Assembly (NCBI RefSeq): GCF_002259705.1
Contig: NZ_MWWT01000009.1
Location: 62,001 to 126,000, forward strand
Length of the DNA stretch: 64,000 nucleotides
From: Alloscardovia macacae
GTDB taxonomy: Bacteria > Actinomycetota > Actinomycetes > Actinomycetales > Bifidobacteriaceae
Direction of reading: 5' to 3'
The first letter of the stretch is position 1. The number at the start of each line of letters is the position of its first letter. This document shows positions 1 to 8,726 of this stretch, in pieces. The position numbers and the translations under genes were made by a program. The notes under the pieces were generated by a model, which did not search any database, had not been told where the DNA came from, and saw only the letters and a list, made by a program, of their open reading frames with translations.

Positions 1-260
1 GTGAGGCTTACTTCTGCAGTCGCGTCTGCGTCTGTATCTGCATTCGTAGCGGTATTTACTGCCTGCTCGGCTATAACGGTGGATGTGCCGCGCGTCGCAT
101 CATCGATGGTGGCCATGTACGCCGAGGATATGCCGCCCATGAGGGTCAGGCACAGGACCACGAAGGTGGCAGCGATGGTCACTGCCACTGCCGTGGAGAC
201 GTAGCGCGAAGCGTGATGCTTCACGTTCGCGAGGAAAAGTTTATTAATCGGAGAAGCCAT
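1..260 (-). CDS. FtsX/MacB-type ABC transporter permease (N-terminal part, runs off the window)
   Basis: The minus-strand frame starts with ATG at 260 (MASPINKLFLANVKHHASRY) and stays open to the window edge, giving the first 86 residues. It has a short cytoplasmic lead, one membrane segment (about residues 22-44) and then an Ala/Thr/Asp-rich extracytoplasmic stretch. This is the usual start of an FtsX-like permease of a MacB/LolD-type exporter. It lies 35 bp downstream of the ATPase gene on the same strand, so the two should form one transporter. Substrate unknown; drug, peptide or lipid export are all possible. Confidence 0.8.
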   Translation of the reverse strand, partial: MASPINKLFLANVKHHASRYVSTAVAVTIAATFVVLCLTLMGGISSAYMATIDDATRGTSTVIAEQAVNTATNADTDADATAEVSL

Positions 261-295
261 GATTCTATCCCTTTATGTATCTCTCTTTTTGTCTC

Positions 296-1090
296 TTACA
301 GCAGGGACACTATCTGGTCTGGAGTAGCACCCATGAAGTCTGCCTTCACCGTGCCGTCCGAGACTACGATGACACGGTCAGATACTGTGGCCACCGATGG
401 GTTATGCGTCACCATGATGACCGACTGACCGAATTCATCTACTGCCTGGCGCAGGATGGAGAGCACTTCATCGCTCGTCTTCGAGTCGAGGTTACCGGTC
501 GGCTCATCAGCCACGATGATGGCCGGGCGAGACACGAGTGCACGCGCCACAGCCACACGCTGCTGCTGGCCACCAGAAAGCTCCGATGGACGGTGCTTCA
601 GGCGTGGAGTCAGACCCAGTGCTTCCACCACACGGTTCAGCCACTCGCGGTCCACCTTCGTATTCGACAGCTGAGTAGGCAGAAGAATATTATCCAGGAC
701 ATTCAGAGTCGGCACGAGGTTAAAGGACTGGAAGATGAAGCCGATGCGCTCGCGGCGAAGCTCAGTGAGCTGCTTATCCTTCAGAGTGGTGATGTCCACT
801 CCATCGATGTGTACCGTTCCCTTCGATGGCGTGTCCAGACCAGCGATGATGTGCAGCATGGTGGACTTACCCGAACCCGATGGGCCCATAATCGAGGTGA
901 ACTGGCCCTTATAGAGCGGAAGAGTGATGTCCTTTAAGGCACGCACACGCGTGTCTCCATGACCGTACACCTTCGTGACGTTCTCGAGGGATACCACAGG
1001 CTGCATGGCCTGTGCGTTCTGTGCATTCTGCGTATTCAGTGGCTGCGCTGGGGCAGCTGCATATGTAGTAGTGTATTCCATAGCTTCCAT
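296..1090 (-). CDS. ABC transporter ATP-binding protein (MacB/LolD family)
   Basis: A 264-residue cytoplasmic ATPase. The N-terminal 30 residues are low-complexity (Ala/Gln/Asn). It then has Walker [10 protein letters not shown] near residue 69, Q-loop [16 protein letters not shown], signature [15 protein letters not shown], Walker [14 protein letters not shown] and the switch His in MVTHNPSV. This composition is diagnostic of the FtsX/MacB/LolD-type ATPases that pair with the permease immediately downstream. The start is uncertain: the first ATG at 1090 has no clear Shine-Dalgarno, and a second in-frame ATG lies 9 bp further in. Transcribed divergently from the PfkB gene. Confidence 0.93.
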   Translation of the reverse strand: MEAMEYTTTYAAAPAQPLNTQNAQNAQAMQPVVSLENVTKVYGHGDTRVRALKDITLPLYKGQFTSIMGPSGSGKSTMLHIIAGLDTPSKGTVHIDGVDITTLKDKQLTELRRERIGFIFQSFNLVPTLNVLDNILLPTQLSNTKVDREWLNRVVEALGLTPRLKHRPSELSGGQQQRVAVARALVSRPAIIVADEPTGNLDSKTSDEVLSILRQAVDEFGQSVIMVTHNPSVATVSDRVIVVSDGTVKADFMGATPDQIVSLL

Positions 1091-1321
1091 TAAAACAGGA
1101 TGGCTCTAGCGACACAGCCCTCACACTCCCCACGTTTTCCCTGAATTCGAGGATGGGGTATCAGGGTATTCCCCTATTGCTTCTTTCTGCCTCCGTAAGA
1201 ACCTCGTGCTATCCTAATCTTTTGACATATAACCAAGCAGACCAGCGCGCAGCACAAGGGCAGCTTTTCCGCCTTAAGCGCTAGACTAAGTCACAGACTA
1301 TGTCTGGAAGAAAGGAATACC
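1091..1321. promoter_or_regulatory. Divergent intergenic region between ABC ATPase and PfkB kinase
   Basis: The 231 bp separate two divergently transcribed genes and must hold both promoters. A TTGACA hexamer lies at 1222-1227 on the plus strand but no convincing -10 follows at 17 bp, so I do not assign a promoter. The kinase has a good ribosome-binding site (AAAGGA, about 1312-1317). Confidence 0.4.
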
Positions 1322-2221
1322 ATGACACAACCTATCGTGGTCAGCCTCGGCGAGATCCTGTGGGATATGCTCCCAGAAGGGAAGCGTGCGGGCGGCGCCC
1401 CAGTAAACTTCACATACCATGCTGCGCAGAATGGTCTCGTGGGCCGCTCCATTAGCGCCATCGGTAACGACTCGCTGGGTGACGAGCTCGAAGCAGCTGT
1501 AAAGAACGCTGGCATCGATGCCATTCTTCAGCGTAATGACTACCCTACCGGCACTGTGGGCGTGGTTCTGAATGACGGTATCCCATCGTATGAGATCGTT
1601 CAGGGTGTGGCATGGGATCACGTAGCACTCACCGATGAGCTCATCGAAGCCGTATCCGAGGCAGATGCCGTCTGCTACGGTTCCCTCGCATGCCGTGATG
1701 AGGAAAGCAAGAACACCATTCTTGAGCTGCTCAAGCACACGAAGCCAGGCGCTCTGAAGTACTATGACATTAACATTCGTGGAGACTTCTTCTCGAAGGA
1801 ACTCATCGAAGCTCAGCTCGAAGCAGCTACTGTCTTTAAGATTAATGATGATGAGCTCGAGCTCCTGCGCCCTATGTTCGGAGTAGAAGGCTCAGACGAG
1901 GAAGCCTGCGCATGGTTCATTAAGCACTATGACCTCGACTACATGATTCTGACGGGTGGATCCCAGTTCTCCATCATTATGAAGCGCGACGGCGAGACCT
2001 CCTATGTGAAGACTCCTCGCATCAAGGTGGCAGACACTGTAGGTGCTGGAGACTCCTTCTCCGGCGCATTCACCAGCGAAATCCTCAAGGGCTCGTCTCT
2101 GCACGACGCACACATCTACGCATGTAACGTCGCTGCCTATGTCTGCACGCAGTCTGGAGCATGGCCAGAGTATCCAGCAGAGATTCCGAACTACGTTCAC
2201 CAGCAGGGCTTGGATAAGTAA
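1322..2221 (+). CDS. PfkB-family carbohydrate kinase (fructokinase-like)
   Basis: A 299-residue ribokinase/PfkB-fold sugar kinase. The N-terminal sugar-binding part reads GEILWDMLPEG and GGAPVNFTYHAAQNG, the pattern typical of fructokinases. The C-terminal PfkB signature is DTVGAGDSFSGAFTS with the catalytic Asp in GAGD. It would phosphorylate a hexose, most likely fructose, in the cytoplasm; the exact substrate is inferred. ATG is preceded by AAAGGA at good spacing. A strong hairpin terminator follows, so the gene is probably monocistronic. Confidence 0.93.
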   Translation: MTQPIVVSLGEILWDMLPEGKRAGGAPVNFTYHAAQNGLVGRSISAIGNDSLGDELEAAVKNAGIDAILQRNDYPTGTVGVVLNDGIPSYEIVQGVAWDHVALTDELIEAVSEADAVCYGSLACRDEESKNTILELLKHTKPGALKYYDINIRGDFFSKELIEAQLEAATVFKINDDELELLRPMFGVEGSDEEACAWFIKHYDLDYMILTGGSQFSIIMKRDGETSYVKTPRIKVADTVGAGDSFSGAFTSEILKGSSLHDAHIYACNVAAYVCTQSGAWPEYPAEIPNYVHQQGLDK

Positions 2222-2235
2222 AGAATTATACTCAT

Positions 2236-2266
2236 AAAGGCGGGTGGCTCGAGTCACCCGCCTTTT
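2236..2266. terminator. Bidirectional rho-independent terminator
   Basis: The hairpin AAAGGCGGGTG / CACCCGCCTTT with a short loop is followed by TTTTC on the plus strand. It sits between the converging kinase (plus) and lipid kinase (minus) genes and can serve both. Confidence 0.9.
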
Positions 2267-2290
2267 CTCTCGAGATATCCCCGAAGAAGA

Positions 2291-3253
2291 CTAGTCCTTC
2301 TCTAGCCCGAGGACGTTCAGCTTCTGCTCATATACGCGCACAGACACATCATCCGTCCGGTATTCCACTTCCCCATCAGCCTGAATCCAGACAGGATGGT
2401 CTGTGCGCAGGTGGTAGGACGGTGACTGCTCTATCTCCACACCCTCAGCGCCGACATGCTCCCCTTTCAAAGCCTTCGGAAGCAGCGAAGCCACATCCGC
2501 CAGACTCACCCCATGCGCCACACACGAGTCCAGAACACCATCATACGGGGATGCACTCGGACAGAACTGGAATCCTCCACCCTCATACGGCTCCACCATG
2601 ATGGCTGCGAAGAGCACATCCTCGTAGCGAGCATCCCCCATCTGCAGAGAAAAGTTCTGAAATCTCCTCAAAAGCGGCAGAGCTGTCCCCACATAAGCCA
2701 GCTTAGCCAGTCCCACTTTCGCAAGTCTTTCATGCAGTTTCGAGTGCTGGATGGTCACACACACCTGAGCGTCGAAGCCCAGCCCCACAGCGTTATTAAA
2801 AAGAACCGACTTTTCTGGGATATCCAGATGATGGCCGAGGTCGTCGAAGCAGGTATGGAGCACAGCGCATCCCACATCGAGAGCCTGCATCCTCGACACA
2901 TCACTGATACGAGCGAGCATATCACCATACGAGCCAGCCAGCCCTCGCGAGTGAGCGAAATCATTCCCACTTCCGGCAGGAATAAGTCCCACAGCCGTAC
3001 GAGAAAAGTTTACTATGCCATTCAGCACCACATTCAGCGTGCCATCTCCCCCGATGATGACGAGATACACCATGTCCGCGGAGTCTGGCACATTCGTCAA
3101 ATCGTGTACGATGTCCCGTATGAGGTACGTGTCCGTAGGAAAATGGACGGAATATTCCATACCGCGCTCGCGAGCCACACGCTCCACCGAGCGCCAGACT
3201 CGAATGGCGTGACCACTTCCCCCACTCGGGTTCACGATGACATGAAACAGCAT
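2291..3253 (-). CDS. Diacylglycerol/lipid kinase family protein
   Basis: 320 residues with the DAGK catalytic domain at the N-terminus. It has NPSGGSG near residue 8, the nucleotide-binding GGDGTLNVVLNG near residue 69 and PAGSGNDFAHSRG near residue 95. Family members (DgkB, YegS, BmrU) phosphorylate diacylglycerol or related lipids at the cytoplasmic membrane face. The last 100 residues form the usual beta-rich C-terminal domain. The exact lipid substrate cannot be read from sequence. The gene converges on the PfkB gene. Confidence 0.92.
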   Translation of the reverse strand: MLFHVIVNPSGGSGHAIRVWRSVERVARERGMEYSVHFPTDTYLIRDIVHDLTNVPDSADMVYLVIIGGDGTLNVVLNGIVNFSRTAVGLIPAGSGNDFAHSRGLAGSYGDMLARISDVSRMQALDVGCAVLHTCFDDLGHHLDIPEKSVLFNNAVGLGFDAQVCVTIQHSKLHERLAKVGLAKLAYVGTALPLLRRFQNFSLQMGDARYEDVLFAAIMVEPYEGGGFQFCPSASPYDGVLDSCVAHGVSLADVASLLPKALKGEHVGAEGVEIEQSPSYHLRTDHPVWIQADGEVEYRTDDVSVRVYEQKLNVLGLEKD

Positions 3254-3301
3254 AGGATTATGCTATCAAATCTCGTGCCGACACACCGTACACGCCGAGA
3301 C

Positions 3302-3330
3302 TTGCATTCTTTCCCCTAAGCCGTTATAGT
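3302..3330 (+). promoter_or_regulatory. Predicted promoter of tRNA-Gly
   Basis: TTGCAT (3302-3307) and TATAGT (3325-3330) are separated by exactly 17 bp and lie about 50 bp upstream of the tRNA. Confidence 0.6.
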
Positions 3331-3379
3331 ATTTACTTGTGCTCAGCGATAAGCGAGGCACACAGAACTGAAAAGTTTT

Positions 3380-3455
3380 GCGGACATAGCTTAGTTGGTA
3401 AAGCGCGACCTTGCCAAGGTCGAGACCGCGGGTTCGAGTCCCGTTGTCCGCTCCA
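3380..3455 (+). tRNA. tRNA-Gly (GCC), CCA encoded
   Basis: The acceptor stem GCGGACA pairs with TGTCCGC. The anticodon arm is CGACC-TTGCCAA-GGTCG with anticodon GCC. The T-arm has GGTTCGAGTCC and the 3' CCA is genomically encoded. A hairpin terminator follows directly. Confidence 0.98.
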
Positions 3456-3459
3456 TTAT

Positions 3460-3487
3460 AAAAAGCCCGGTTTTCACCGGGCTTTTT
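3460..3487. terminator. Rho-independent terminator after tRNA-Gly
   Basis: AAAAAGCCCGG-ttttca-CCGGGCTTTTT is a perfect palindromic stem with a T tract on both strands. It serves the tRNA and probably also the converging DUF1054 gene. Confidence 0.9.
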
Positions 3488-3496
3488 GCGTTTCAC

Positions 3497-4153
3497 CTAC
3501 TCCTCATAGAAGCTCATGGCCAGTTCATACCATGGCAGGAGCTCATCGACCACCGCTCGCATCCACTCCCACGTACCTGACGCAGTAGAAAGCTGAGCGC
3601 TTCCCTGCTCAGCCACGGAGCCGAGCATAAACTCCGCCTTCTTCACGCTGGCCACGCGAGAGAAAAATTGACCTCGATCCACGCTCTCAGCAGGCACGTA
3701 CGCCTTCTCCAAATGACTCGGTATGAGCACCAGGCCGGACGGAAGCGCGCGGAAACCAGCAAAAGCGTGCGCTATCTCAGCCTCATGCAGCGGATTATCG
3801 ATGCACGCAAGCGCGACGAAGACGTACTCGTCGTTAATGCCTATCTGAAAATGCGGATACTTCTTATACCCGCGCTTGTCGCCGCCCACGGCCACCCACG
3901 TGCTCTCCGGCGCATACACGCTGCGGCGAGCGTGCTTCGCCACATGGACGAAAAGCGGGGCAGACAGGCCGAGCGCCTCCTGGACATGCGCCGAAATAGC
4001 CCCCGCATACTGCTCAAACGGCGGCCACACATGCGCGCGGATAGCCTCCATGCGCGGGTCGAGGCCGTCCACACCAAAAACGCCGAAAGCCTGCTCGTCG
4101 AAGCGCACCGATGGGTCGAAAGACGAATCGAAAGAATTATTCTGCATAGTCAT
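3497..4153 (-). CDS. DUF1054 (YktB/UPF0637) family protein
   Basis: 218 residues. The motifs HVAKHARRSV, TWVAVGGDKRGYKKYPHFQIG and the C-terminal LGSVAEQ region match the DUF1054 family, whose function is not established. It is a soluble cytoplasmic protein with no membrane segment. The start is ambiguous: MTMQNN has ATGs at 4153 and 4147, and a GGGGGAG lies about 15 nt upstream, farther than usual. It is flanked by the tRNA terminator downstream. Confidence 0.88.
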   Translation of the reverse strand: MTMQNNSFDSSFDPSVRFDEQAFGVFGVDGLDPRMEAIRAHVWPPFEQYAGAISAHVQEALGLSAPLFVHVAKHARRSVYAPESTWVAVGGDKRGYKKYPHFQIGINDEYVFVALACIDNPLHEAEIAHAFAGFRALPSGLVLIPSHLEKAYVPAESVDRGQFFSRVASVKKAEFMLGSVAEQGSAQLSTASGTWEWMRAVVDELLPWYELAMSFYEE

Positions 4154-4506
4154 ACTGTGTAGTGTACGCTCCCCCTGTTACCCTGTAAGTGTTATATGAC
4201 TGACGGACGCGTGGCGCGCCTGAATCTTAAGTATCCCGCTCACAAGAGCAGGACGCACGCCGCGCAGTGGAGTAACCACAGGGAGTATAACCGTAAGAAG
4301 CCGACCGTCTGGGCGAGTCTGACCCAGAAGTGTACTTTTTTGAGAACACGAGACGGGAATTGGGCTTCTTTTTTTGTGGCCGAACGCGGAAGATGTCTCG
4401 AACGCGGAAGATGTCTCGAACGCAGGGCATGTCTCGAACGCGGGAGCAGAAAGCATCCCACAGCACACACGGTCCACGCGGAGAGAAAAAGTTAGGGGTT
4501 ATATTT
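4154..4506. repeat. Gene-free stretch with an 18-bp tandem repeat (about 4383-4446)
   Basis: This 353-bp stretch before the MFS gene has no supported gene. At about 4383-4446 the unit CGAACGCGGAAGATGTCT occurs twice exactly, then once diverged (CGAACGCAGGGCATGTCT), and a fourth partial copy begins CGAACGCGGGAGC. The reading frame of the MFS gene is open through it, but the repeat and the better TTG start downstream argue that it is a leader. A T-rich tract sits at about 4369-4376. Confidence 0.75.
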
Positions 4507-5829
4507 TTGAACACTAACAGCACAGAACAGCACACAGAACAGAATTCATCCCAGCAGGGTTCGAACCAGCAGAGCTCGAACCAGCAGGGCTCGAAACAGC
4601 AGGGCTCGCGTCAGCAGAGCTCCTGGAAAAACAAGTGGACCGTGGCAGCCATCCCTGCCCTGCTCATTCACGTAAGCATCGGTACGGTCTACTGCTGGTC
4701 CTCCTTCAGCGAGAGCTTGTCTGCCGAAGTGGGCGTGCCGACGGCCACGCTCGGCTGGGCTTTTAGCCTCGCCATCTTCTTCCTCGGCATGTCGGCAGCA
4801 TTTGCCGGATCTTTCGTCGAGCATAACATTCATAAGGCTTCGCTTATCGCCTGCATCTGCTTTACTCTCGGCATGATAGGCACGGGCGTCACCGCACAGT
4901 ACACGCAGCAGCTCGGCCCTACGGCGAGCCTCATCCTCATCTTCCTGTTCTACGGCGTCATCATGGGCGTGGGCCTGGGCATCGGTTACATCACTCCTGT
5001 GAAGACGCTGATGCTCTGGTTTGCTGAGAATAAAGGCCTCGGCACCGGCATCTCCATCATGGGCTTCGGCCTGGCGAAGGCCATCGCCAGCCCTGTGATG
5101 AATACGCTTCAGGATAGCGTAGGCCTGGCTACCATGTTCTACATTCTCGGTGGAATCTACTTCGTCATGATGCTCGTGGGACACTTCCTGCTCGAAAAGC
5201 CTGCTGGATTCAGCGAGGATAAGACGGCCAGCACGCGTCCGGACTTCAGCATTTTCAAGAACGCGAAATTCGCCGGTATCTGGGTTATGTTCTACCTGAA
5301 CATTACGTGCGGTTTGGCGCTGATTTCGTATGAAAAGTCTATTCTGAAGGTCATGGGCGTGGGCATCGCGGTCATTTCGCTCGTGCAGATGCTCACCGCC
5401 ACCTCGAATGCGCTCGGACGCCTCGGCTACTCGATGCTCAGCGATTATATGAAGGACCGGAACACCGTCTACCTCATTATTTTCGCCACGTCTGCGCTCG
5501 TGTCGCTGCTCATTTTCGCGTTCGGCGGCCTGAATGCATCGACTCTGATGCTCATCCTCGTCGTGCTCGCGCTGCTGACCGTGAACGCGGGATACGGCGG
5601 CGGCTTCAGCACGCTTCCTGCTTTGCTGTCCAATTCTTTCGGAATGACCAAGATCTCTGGCATTCACGGAATCGCCCTATCTGCCTGGGCTATAGCAGGT
5701 CTGACGGGTAATCAGATCACGGCAGCCGTCCTGAACCTGACCGGCTCGTATAATGCCGTCTTCCTTATCCTCGCCGTTCTCTATGGCGTGGCTCTGCTCA
5801 TCTCGGCTACGGTGGTGCGCGCGAAGTAA
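4507..5829 (+). CDS. MFS transporter, oxalate/formate antiporter (OxlT)-like
   Basis: Membrane carrier of about 440 residues with 12 predicted segments. Recognisable elements are the first helix IHVSIGTVYCWSSFS, the loop TPVKTLMLWFAENKGLGTG and a late GGGFSTLPALLSNSFG, typical of the OxlT-like branch of the major facilitator superfamily; substrate unknown. I choose the TTG at 4507, preceded by AGGGG at 8 nt spacing. The upstream ATG at 4330 would add a 59-residue Arg/Ser repeat tail. The first 35 residues are a cytoplasmic Gln/Ser/Asn-rich tract built on 15-bp DNA repeats encoding xQQGS or xQQSS. Ends at a strong terminator. Confidence 0.88.
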   Translation: MNTNSTEQHTEQNSSQQGSNQQSSNQQGSKQQGSRQQSSWKNKWTVAAIPALLIHVSIGTVYCWSSFSESLSAEVGVPTATLGWAFSLAIFFLGMSAAFAGSFVEHNIHKASLIACICFTLGMIGTGVTAQYTQQLGPTASLILIFLFYGVIMGVGLGIGYITPVKTLMLWFAENKGLGTGISIMGFGLAKAIASPVMNTLQDSVGLATMFYILGGIYFVMMLVGHFLLEKPAGFSEDKTASTRPDFSIFKNAKFAGIWVMFYLNITCGLALISYEKSILKVMGVGIAVISLVQMLTATSNALGRLGYSMLSDYMKDRNTVYLIIFATSALVSLLIFAFGGLNASTLMLILVVLALLTVNAGYGGGFSTLPALLSNSFGMTKISGIHGIALSAWAIAGLTGNQITAAVLNLTGSYNAVFLILAVLYGVALLISATVVRAK

Positions 5830-5842
5830 CACGAGTAGTGGG

Positions 5843-5876
5843 AGGGGACACTTTTCGTGAGTGTCCCCTTTTTTTG
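5843..5876 (+). terminator. Rho-independent terminator after MFS gene
   Basis: GGGGACACT-tttcgtg-AGTGTCCCC is followed by seven T residues. The next gene starts only about 20 bp later, so its expression needs readthrough or a promoter within the MFS gene. Confidence 0.92.
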
Positions 5877-5894
5877 TAAGGTAGGATAAAAGCT

Positions 5895-7253
5895 ATGACT
5901 ACGACGTATAGACCACACGCGACGGGGCGGCTGCTCTCGAGCATTTTTATTCTCAGCATTATTAGTCTTATCCTTGCAGTGATTCGGCCTGTGGCGGCTC
6001 TGGGTGTTCTCACCGCATTCATCGCACTTATTCTGTGCGCTATACAAGGTGTGTCTATCCTGCGCGCAAGGAAGCGGGGCGAAGACATTCATCCTGCTGT
6101 CACTTTCGGTAAAATATCTCTTACCGCTGGACGCTTCGCCATTATTCTGGCCGTTATCTTCTGCATAGCAGCGGTGAACACTCCCCCATCCTCTGCCACT
6201 CCTGCACCGGAAAAGCCAGCGGCTGTCGTAGCGGAAAAGAAGAAGGACGACTCTGCTGAAAAGAAGAGGAAGGCTGAAGCCGAAGCTGAGGCGGCGGCCG
6301 CTGCAGCTGCAGCGAAGGAAGCTGCCGAGGCTCAGAAGAAGGCCGAGGAAGAAAAAGCGAGAATTGACCTCGAAAACGCGAAAAACGAACAGGGCACAGC
6401 GCTGAACGTCCTCGCTACGCTCGCCGTCAAGGGACGCGCACCGAAAACCGGATACACGCGCACGCAGTTCGGCAGCCCGTGGATGGACATGGACCGCAAC
6501 GGCTGCGATACGCGAAACGACATCCTCAAACGCGACCTGACAGGCATCTCCACGGACGCAAAGTCCCACGGATGTAAAGTCCTCTCCGGCACTCTCGCCG
6601 ACCCGTACACGGGCACGACCATAGCCTTCACGCGCGGACGTTCCAGCAGCTCGGCCGTGCAGATAGACCACGTAGTCGCGTTAAGCGATGCATGGCAGAA
6701 GGGCGCGCAGCAGCTCGACGCCACCCGCCGCCAAGCCTTCGCAAACGATCCATATAACCTGCTCGCTGTGGACGGACCGGAGAATATGCAGAAGTCGGAC
6801 GGCGACGCTGCTACCTGGCTGCCACCGCGCAAAGACTATCGCTGCGCATACGTGGCGCGGCAGATAGGCGTCAAAGCCAAGTACACGCTCTGGGTCACGC
6901 AAGCCGAACACGACGCTATGGAACGCGTGCTCACCTCCTGCCCGAGCGAGCGCGTGCCGGAGGATAACGGGCTGAATCTCGGGAGTGTGCAGGGACAGGG
7001 TGAGGCGGCTCAGGCTGCACCTCAGCAGCCGGCTCCAGCGCCTGAACCGCAGCCTCAGCCTGCGCCGGCTCCAGCCCCTCAGCCAGCTCCCGCTCCAGCG
7101 CCTCAGCCTCAATCTCAGCCTCAGGGCGGGGACGTCTCCTACCCGAACTGTGCAGCAGTACGGACAGCCGGAAAAGCGCCTCTCCACGCGGGGGAACCCG
7201 GGTATTCGTATAAGCTCGACCGCGACCGCGATGGCGTGGCGTGTGAGAGGTAG
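5895..7253 (+). CDS. Membrane-anchored HNH (DUF1524) nuclease with C-terminal Excalibur domain
   Basis: 452 residues. Membrane helices lie near residues 14-31, 33-56 and 78-95. An Ala/Lys/Glu-rich coiled coil follows (about 113-165), then a DUF1524/GmrSD-C-type HNH domain (about 170-350) with IDHVVALSDAW at 257-267 and NLLAVDGPENMQKSD near 288-302. A Pro/Ala/Gln linker (about 373-410) leads to an Excalibur calcium-binding domain ending DRDRDGVACER. Related actinobacterial proteins are extracellular nucleases; a role in DNA scavenging or competition is inferred. Upstream RBS is AAGGTAGGA. A large hairpin follows. Confidence 0.9.
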   Translation: MTTTYRPHATGRLLSSIFILSIISLILAVIRPVAALGVLTAFIALILCAIQGVSILRARKRGEDIHPAVTFGKISLTAGRFAIILAVIFCIAAVNTPPSSATPAPEKPAAVVAEKKKDDSAEKKRKAEAEAEAAAAAAAAKEAAEAQKKAEEEKARIDLENAKNEQGTALNVLATLAVKGRAPKTGYTRTQFGSPWMDMDRNGCDTRNDILKRDLTGISTDAKSHGCKVLSGTLADPYTGTTIAFTRGRSSSSAVQIDHVVALSDAWQKGAQQLDATRRQAFANDPYNLLAVDGPENMQKSDGDAATWLPPRKDYRCAYVARQIGVKAKYTLWVTQAEHDAMERVLTSCPSERVPEDNGLNLGSVQGQGEAAQAAPQQPAPAPEPQPQPAPAPAPQPAPAPAPQPQSQPQGGDVSYPNCAAVRTAGKAPLHAGEPGYSYKLDRDRDGVACER

Positions 7254-7267
7254 TGCACATTTTACGC

Positions 7268-7319
7268 GACAGGGTATTCATGCTTCAAAGTATGAATACC
7301 CTGTCCATATTATCCTTTT
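7268..7319 (+). terminator. Long-stem hairpin after HNH gene
   Basis: GACAGGGTATTCAT pairs with ATGAATACCCTGTC across a 10-nt loop (7268-7305). The T tract is displaced (CCTTTT at 7315-7319), so terminator function is likely but not textbook. Confidence 0.6.
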
Positions 7320-7368
7320 GCATTAAATGATTTAACTCATCGTCCACATCATACTAAGTGGAATCCAA

Positions 7369-7758
7369 ATGCCTACTCTATCCTCAGGAATTAAAAGTGA
7401 CGCAAGCTTATTAAATCTTAGGGAAATACCTCTGCAGACAATTCATCAGGAAGTCTTGACCTTTATGGCACAAAATGAAGTAGTCCTCCAAGCTTTCCAA
7501 ACAATCCGAGATCAAGTAATTTTCACGAATAAACGTGTGATTACCGTAAATGTGCAGGGAATAACCGGAACAAAAGTGTCATATTTTTCTTATCCGTATT
7601 CAAAGGTCGAATACTTCGGAGTTGAAACGGCGGGTGTGTTAGATATCGATAGTGAGCTTATTCTTATATTCACCAACGGAGCAAGTCTGCAATTTAACTT
7701 TAATCCCCACGTGAATATTCAAACAATTTGCGCCACGATTTCGCAATTCGTCTTATAA
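7369..7758 (+). CDS. Bacterial pleckstrin-homology domain protein (bPH_1/YvbH-like)
   Basis: 129 residues matching the single-domain bacterial PH family: EVVLQAFQTIRDQVIFTNKR, then SYPYSKVEYFGVETAG and a late strand ELILIFTNGASLQFNF. Function of these proteins is not established. No signal peptide. Base composition is clearly more AT-rich than the neighbouring HNH gene, as in the pseudogene that follows, suggesting an acquired patch between the HNH gene and the prophage. RBS is weak (GTGGA). Confidence 0.75.
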   Translation: MPTLSSGIKSDASLLNLREIPLQTIHQEVLTFMAQNEVVLQAFQTIRDQVIFTNKRVITVNVQGITGTKVSYFSYPYSKVEYFGVETAGVLDIDSELILIFTNGASLQFNFNPHVNIQTICATISQFVL

Positions 7759-7897
7759 TTCATAACTATCCTCGTATCGCTACGATCATGCGATAGATTT
7801 GTGAGATGATTTCATCATTTTAGGACACGTGCCTAAAATCCTGAGAAATCGGTATAGTATAAAGATGTAATCTCATTACACTGAAAAGGAGAAGATA

Positions 7898-8403
7898 ATG
7901 GAATCTCAGGTTCAGCCAGAGTAGCAGGGGCCACAGACCCCCCCCTCAAAACTAAGAAGCCGCTGTTCAAGCGTGTATGATTTTGGGGCGTCGTTGTAGT
8001 CGTCCTACTCGCCATTGGTGGTGCTCTTAGCCAAGGCAATTCAGGAAATTCAAATTCTGCATCCACTACTTCTACAAGTAGTTCCTCTAATTCTTCTGCA
8101 AGTACACAGCAACAGGCAGCTCCTCAGGAAGATACAGTTGACGTGTCGGTCACAGCTTCAGGGACTGGTACCGTTATATTCGGTGAAGCAGGATCAAGCA
8201 GCACAGAGCAGTTCACAGGTGAATGGAAGAAGACTTTTACCGGTGATGATGCTAAAAAATTCCTCACATTCTCTGTTACAGGAGACTTCACTGGCGGCGA
8301 CGATCAGAAGCTCTCTTGCGCCGTTACCAAGAATGGGAAAGAAGTGTCTCATAAAGAGGCCACAGGTGCTGCAGCCAGTGTATTCTGCTCAACTAATGGC
8401 TAA
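7898..8403 (+). pseudogene. Broken gene for a small membrane-anchored, Ser/Thr-rich exported protein
   Basis: The start ATG at 7898 has a good RBS (AAAGGAG). After eight codons comes TAG (7922), then a run of eight C residues (7938-7945) where the frame must shift. The continuing frame (KTKKPLFKRV) meets TGA at 7978, where a Trp codon is expected (KRV-W-FWGVVVVV). Beyond it the frame is open to 8403: one membrane segment, a Ser/Thr/Asn linker, then a beta-rich domain with two Cys (DQKLSCAVTKNGK, VFCSTNG). Three lesions sit within 60 bp and the rest is intact. The intact form would be a single-pass surface protein of about 165 residues; function unknown. Confidence 0.8.
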
Positions 8404-8427
8404 TATAAAATAGATCTCAGATAATAC

Positions 8428-8463
8428 GCCGGGTTGTCTATCTTTACAAGTGGATAACCCGGC
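8428..8463 (+). terminator. Hairpin downstream of the broken surface-protein gene
   Basis: GCCGGGTT pairs with AACCCGGC around a 20-nt loop. No T tract follows, so termination is weak or rho-dependent. Confidence 0.45.
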
Positions 8464-8504
8464 ACTTCTATATTCTCTACACTAATATTTCGATGAAATA
8501 CAGC

Positions 8505-8572
8505 GAAGTGGCGTGGGTGAGGCGTCGCTTGGAGCACCTACGAAAAACCAACGCCCTAAAACACGCCACTTC
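8505..8572. repeat. Imperfect palindrome left of attL
   Basis: GAAGTGGCGTG (8505-8515) pairs with CACGCCACTTC (8562-8572), and an inner GGCGT/ACGCC pair lies inside, giving a branched 68-nt fold. No gene covers it. It may be a structured RNA or the relic of a small mobile element; nothing decides between these. Confidence 0.5.
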
Positions 8573-8666
8573 ATGGAAAATATCGTGTACAAAACTTTCG
8601 TTTTCACACTTTATTCACATGGGAATAATGAGTGAGCTGACCCTCCAGAACACTAGTATTTCCAGT

Positions 8667-8726
8667 GTTTTCGGCATGAAAAAAGGCTTCCAAGCCGTAG
8701 CCTGAAAGCCTTATAAGTGGAGCCGC
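8667..8726. repeat. attL (left prophage attachment repeat)
   Basis: It is a direct copy of 34915-34974 with two mismatches (8690 and 8713). It contains the ssrA terminator hairpin and the last ssrA bases (TGGAGCCGC). Weaker similarity extends about 17 bp further left. Confidence 0.95.
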
